From NCBI GenBank assembly GCA_944474755.1, contig OX104123.1, forward strand, positions 18,108,275 to 18,172,274: DNA of 64,000 bases, given 5' to 3'. A model generated the notes under the pieces. That model made no database searches. It was given only the letters and a program-made list of their open reading frames with translations, and was not told the origin of the DNA. The DNA comes from Limnoperna fortunei (taxonomy: Eukaryota > Mollusca > Bivalvia > Mytilida > Modiolidae). The translations under genes were made by a program, and so were the position numbers. Position 1 is the stretch's first letter. Each line of letters opens with the position of its first letter. Below are positions 59,008 to 64,000 of the stretch, one piece after another.

Positions 59008-62000
59008 GAAACCACTACATATTATTTTATGGTAATATGCTGTTTTTACAACCAGTCAAAGTATTGTTTCTATTATATATCCTATATAATGGATTGGAAT
59101 GACATTACGGAGCGGAGTGATCGATGACGAATTGCTGCATTATTACAATGACAAATATTTAATATGTCGTCCAAAACTTAGAACTCTGTTTTGAATGGTC
59201 TTTCGTGTCAGTGTTAACCACGCCATTAAGGGCATACGTTGTGGCATAACTTCAATAGAGTGAAAGAATTGAATTTACTTCACATGTGATTTAACACAAT
59301 TTATTTGAACAGGGAAATCTCAGTATTACATTAAAGTTTTGTAGTTTACACTGGCTGCTTAAACACAAAACGAATACTCCACACAAGGTTCTTTATTTTC
59401 ATATGTTCACAATATGATAAGTGGAAAATACCCTAAACTAAAAAAAACAAGGTCTAAATATATATGTTTTAAAATAAAATAGTATGTTATGTCTAAATGG
59501 AAAGTGTTATGCACTACTTCGTTTTAATTAAAATGACTGGTCCTATTAATACGCACGTGCATTATATACATATCTAGTTATCAAATCACGCACCTTGTTG
59601 TGCCAAGATTTAGTTAATAATAATTTAAAATATTACTAGGTTAAAATATAATGCTGCTAGGTTTACAAATAGAGCAGACAATACAATAAAGCCAACAAAA
59701 AATACATAAAATTGTAATACAAACTACCTCGAATATGGTATGAAAGCTACACTTATAAACTGTTTTGAGGTTTAGAGGCTACAATACATCATATTCCTTA
59801 AATAGACATATTTGTCATTAATATATGTTTCACCCATATTATAGGAAAAGCTACTTAAATAGATTTATGTTTCCCTATTTTTGACAAAAAATTGTCATTT
59901 AAGTCGTCCGACCCATAATTGAAGTAACCGTTTTATTTTCTTTTTCGACCAAGATTTACAGCTTTATTAAATCAATGTATTGATTTTTAATGGTATCATT
60001 TAAGTATTTTGCTTTATTTTGTGTAAATGTTAATAGGTTTGAGCAAAATAAGTTAGTGACCCAAATAGTATTCCCGATGTTTGCCGAACATTACTGAGGT
60101 CTGCTGCATTGAAAAAAATGGACATCCGGGACACCAAATATAATCAAGTGGTCAATTGTGGTCCGGATACCTTAATCAAACTGAAGTTTATGTTGTTTGA
60201 TATCACTAGCACTGTATAATAAAGTTTTTATTTAAATACAAAGTTATATTTATTACGATTTTAAATTACTTTATCTGTAAATGACCAAATATTAATAGCG
60301 AGCACAGTTCGGAGCGGTTAGCTCTACGGCATTATGTTTCACGTGATCAAAATCTGCTTAATGCTAATATTGATTTTTTGTCCTGAAGTCGGTACCTTAA
60401 CAAAACTGCCACAAAGTGAATGGAGAAGAGCACTAAAATTAATTTTAAAGTCGGACTAATTTGTAAGACCAGAAATATAGCTTAATTAGAGCTAATTGAC
60501 TATGCACGTGTTTTGCGTCCATGCAATAAGGATCATGTATTTCCACCTTTTGTTGTCCTATTCAAATGCTGTGCGATCATTGTGGTTGTTTTGTAATAGA
60601 AAGTTAGTTGAAACACGTAGCTGTTGGAAAAACATGTTTGTTTTGTTTGAAATCTTCGTAGTCTAATGCAGCGGCTGTTTCAAGATAACCAAATATCAAA
60701 CATTCGGAATGTTGATGCTTGGAAGTTTTCAGTCTGATGTTACTAGATAATTTGGTTTCCAGGGAAACCATACACGTTCTTTATGGATGAGCTACCAAAA
60801 ATTGAATCATGTCGATGACCGCGCTTAATTCACACGTCCACGGGTAACTTTACCTTAAATGGATAACCATATTCAGAGTTTGCACCTTCGTAACCGGCTG
60901 AAAATGTCAAGTTTGACAGCTAGGATCATTTCGGGATTAAAACTAATCAGTTCGAGTTATGTACGTAACATATTACAAGATTATGAAAGCGTCAACAAGT
61001 GGCACGACTTGGCATGGGATATATGGCATTTCATGGTACCGCTTACTGAATCGAAACAACGTTGTGTTCTCTATCGAGTCTCGTTTCCACCTGGACAGCA
61101 GTAACGGCTCCTCTGGATCCCATCAGCGCCGATCCGTCTATTATGTAATGCCAGTCACACGGCGGACGAAGTGATATGGTGTGGGTAGTCATAACAGCAA
61201 CAACCGGTCGAACCCATGTTGAAGATATTGATGAAATTTTGACGCTGTTCTTTATCGGGATGACATCTTTAAAAGGCATGTCTTTCTAATTCTTCCAAAT
61301 CAATGTCAACACATGACTTTCAACCAGATAACGTTAGACCGCATGTTACACATATTGTCCGAACACACCCATTACATTTCTTGACAAAAAGACCGATCAC
61401 ACAAAAACGCTCCACCTTAACACTGTTGTATTTTGCGTGTAATACATATTGTTTTACAATATTTACAACATAAGAAGTCGGTTTTTGCATCATGGTAAGC
61501 AACACATAAACGCTTAGTGGGTAAATCAAATAAGTAATTAATTCGTAATGTATGTTATACTTAATGTTGCAATGAAACCTGATTTGGTGTATCTACTTCT
61601 TCCATTTAATAAATTATAAAAAGACGTAATCCATTTAAACTGCCCATTTTTGCCATCGCGATTTCTCATTTTTCATAATACAATGCCAATAGCTATTCCA
61701 CAAATTACAAAACAATCTGTAGTATGTTAAGAAATTGTATTATTAACTTAAAATCATATAGTTTCAGATTTGCAACACTAATGTGCATTATACTGGTATG
61801 TTAAACTTGTTAGTGTAATAGGATACACATTATTACAACACCATGTGAAGTTATTAAAATTTAGACACTCTCTGAATTTAAAAACAAGATTGAGATGTCC
61901 ATATTCGGCACATCACGACTTTGTTTAGAATATCTTCCAGTATATGTTTTCTATTCAATAATTCAATTTATAATTTCTTAAATGATTACGATTTTTTTTA

Positions 62001-62585
62001 ATCTTTGATGAATGGCTTCCTTACATGTTTCAAGTAGGTGATTTATTTAGGACAAAAAAAATTCCTTTCTTAAGATGTGGCTTTTCGTCTATAGTTGCAA
62101 TTGATGGCAAAATACGGATCCTAAGTCGTGTTTTACATTGTAAGCTCGATGGGATACCAAATCAACCTTGTAGCGTCACACATATCACATACAATTTGGT
62201 GAAATTTCAATCCATGCAAAAATGTGTATTAACTAGCAGCAAATATATTCTAAAAAAATCGTAAAAAGATACGATAGCCATAACTTTACTATTACGTTTA
62301 CGATTGTCAGTATTCTCGATAGTAATCGCAGTTTTACATAAAACTTATTACAATTTGTTTCAGTGCATGAACTCATATCACTGGTCATCAAACGCCAATA
62401 TATTTAAAATCCAAATTAAGATGTCGTAGAGCTTTTATCATCAAAATTTCAAAAACGTTATGGCGAATCCGGCTAAAGTAATTCGCAAATTTAAAACATT
62501 TTTTAAATTTCAAAGACAGTTTATTCAGACATATGTGTGACCTATGCGCTGGCATTAAATGTAGACAATGACTATATCACTAAAA
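59008..62585. other. Gene-free stretch
   Basis: I recognise no gene, RNA or repeat here. ORFs at 60859-61104, 60959-61174, 61320-61529 and 62025-62264 are short, overlap on both strands and show no motif. 60859 and 62025 look slightly more protein-like but have no convincing splice context. Confidence 0.45.
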
Positions 62586-62589
62586 GAAT

Positions 62590-63145
62590 CAATGATCTTC
62601 CTGTCAGCACCGAAGTGTGACTACTGGGCTGGTGATACCATCGGGGACTAACGGTCCAACAGCAAATTAAATCGAAGAATACGAAACACTCCCTATGACT
62701 CAGCGAAAATGTCAGATCGTTTTGAGACGCTGATTTCCCATAACGACCATTAAATCATGTGACGACCATAAAACTTGTAAAGATAACATCAACCTAGGTA
62801 CCACAAACCCTTGTTTGAGTAGTTTAGCAGTCAACAGTAGTGGTCTAGAATAACGTATAAGTTGTAAAATGTACATCAAATACGCTTGAGTTGCTGGAAT
62901 GTTGCTGTCGATGAACGGGAAGTCGACAATTGGAAAGTTAAATTCATCGCGTTTGTCGTAGAGTCTAGATTGTAGTTTTCCTGAGTCTATTTCTAGAAGA
63001 AGGTCTAAATAAGAGGCTGACCTTAGTGTATTGGTGGTGTCTTTAATTCAAGCTCGCTAGGGTAAATCGAATGTAAGTAGTCACCAAATTAGCATTGTTG
63101 AGGGACAAAACATCATCAATATAGCGGAATGTAAAATTAAAGGCG
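62590..63145 (-). mobile_element. RT-type element remnant (YIDDVLSLNN)
   Basis: Minus strand from about 63140 down: FTFRYIDDVLSLNNANFGDY (RT catalytic box YIDD), then an LELK..T.T segment, then stretches related to the SNIPAAPAYGVY and LLLTAKLLKQG regions, then CGCTGAGTCATAGGGAGTGT as in the 500-bp copy at 9047-9546. Stops and indels interrupt it. The family is RT-based with YIDD and a C-terminal FYGRHHDL motif. Its class is uncertain. Confidence 0.7.
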
Positions 63146-63425
63146 ACGGATAGGGATGGCCCTCTTTTGGGGGGATAATCAGATCATGAGACAGAAAGTC
63201 ACGCTCCTTAAAGAAAAAAGACCGCTTTTGCAGATTTCGATACGAGGATCGTTTGTGCCTCTAAATTATCCGCCCTTCTTTTTATTCTAAACTGTTACAT
63301 TTCCAGTCAAATATTTGTTTTTCTTGTACCATCCTTTTCTCCGTTGATTTATTGTATGTTAGCTTGTTCTTGTCCTGAATAAAAGATATTTCTCGTTAAA
63401 CAAACAATAAATCGCTCATTCGCTC
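63146..63425 (+). mobile_element. SINE, highly degenerate
   Basis: Recognisable by AGGATGGGATGG-like body remnants, GCAGATTTCGATACGAGG, the TCTCCGTTGATTTATTGTAT segment and a broken tail CTTGTCCTGAATAAAAG. It abuts the RT remnant. Confidence 0.55.
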
Positions 63426-64000
63426 ATTCAGGCAGTGTTCTTGCATTCTGACATTACAGGACTATTTTTTATCAAGACATTTAATACCAAAAAGCACAAA
63501 AAGAAGAGCATTTCTAAACATTTTACGAATTAAAACATTTGAAGCGTTACTTAATGACAACATAGCTAAATTATCCGCCTCTAGTCAATAGTCCGTTTTA
63601 GTGGCAGTCAAGTTGTGTCCCCTTGGTCCATCCCCTTTTCCCGTTGATTAATTATATAAATAGTCGAAAAATAGATTGTTTTAGCTCACAAGATCTAATG
63701 TCTCACCTTCATAACTCATTTCACAGATAGTAGCAAATTTTACAAGTCGAAATCAATAGTTATCCAAGGTAATCTGTTGGATATATATATAAATTCATAC
63801 CAAATATTAAAAGCCTGTCCAAAGACCACCTCCCAAATGACAGCAGACACCAACATGCTAAAGATCCTAATAAAAATGACTATCGAAGTCAAATTTTTGT
63901 TGAAGTGATCTACACATTTTCATGGTGATCTTCCCAAATACTAAATACACAAGACCTTATTCAAAAGAAAAAAAGTTTGAAATTTAACCTTGATGGTCAC
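63426..64000. other. Window end; SINE scrap
   Basis: 63570-63655 repeats part of the SINE body (TTATCCGCC, then AGTGGCAGTCAAGTTGTGTC, then CCCGTTGATT). The rest has no recognised content. Confidence 0.45.

Noticed and set aside
58419..59015. Minus-strand ORFs over the right arm
   Set aside because: Mirror image of the same minisatellite; no independent coding signal.
60859..61279. Overlapping ORFs on both strands
   Set aside because: Short, mutually overlapping and without motif or splice context; not enough to call a gene.
62025..62264. 79-codon ORF
   Set aside because: Slightly protein-like, but no family, no splice sites and no neighbours to support it.

Overview
This window is eukaryotic, AT-rich and dominated by repeats. 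It looks like genome sequence from a bivalve mollusc, probably a mytilid mussel. The clues are a split-exon gene with a DZIP3-type HEPN domain (a family widely reported as expanded in bivalves), SINEs with a 3' tail of the type CCTGAATATAGCTGAAATA...AATCAATC, the dispersed AGCTCACCTGACCC repeat, and bivalve-like LINE and Gypsy elements. The species assignment is inference. No rRNA, tRNA or CRISPR array was recognised.

Layout. 0.2-11.8 kb: two copies of a 5-6 kb segmental duplication, each carrying a SINE, a decayed LINE with a YADD reverse transcriptase, and a TA-flanked MITE. Copy B also has a 500-bp insertion from another reverse-transcriptase element. 11.2-20.3 kb: tandem units of a decayed minus-strand coding sequence that I do not recognise, including one apparently perfect 944-bp duplication. 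A 3.79-kb TA-flanked DNA transposon (15608-19397) splits the array, and its interior is mostly minisatellite.

20.6-48.1 kb: exons that can be joined in frame into one gene of about 667 codons. In order these encode an unrecognised helical N-terminal part (with one in-frame TGA), a DZIP3-type HEPN domain whose RN of the RNxxxxH motif is replaced, and a CARD-like helical domain. Its introns hold a 3.5-kb transposon with 80-bp inverted ends and an 8-bp target duplication (25537-29041), an old repeat interrupted by a SINE with a 12-bp target duplication, and a Gypsy-type LTR retrotransposon (36067-45644, minus strand). The Gypsy gag and pol are intact and joined through a textbook -1 frameshift site, but its 3' LTR is cut to 151 of about 1176 bp.

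49.6-59.0 kb: a 9.4-kb foldback-like element. Its mirror-image arms are built of 41/21-bp minisatellite, a unique segment and a second minisatellite, and they surround a core with a minus-strand LINE. A piece of that LINE is also present inside the left arm. 59.0-64.0 kb: sequence with no gene that I recognise, then a minus-strand remnant of the same reverse-transcriptase element seen at 9 kb, and SINE fragments.

Coordinates of decayed repeats are approximate. Those of splice sites, inverted ends, target duplications and the frameshift site were read base by base. All similarity statements come from reading the sequence, not from alignment or database searches.
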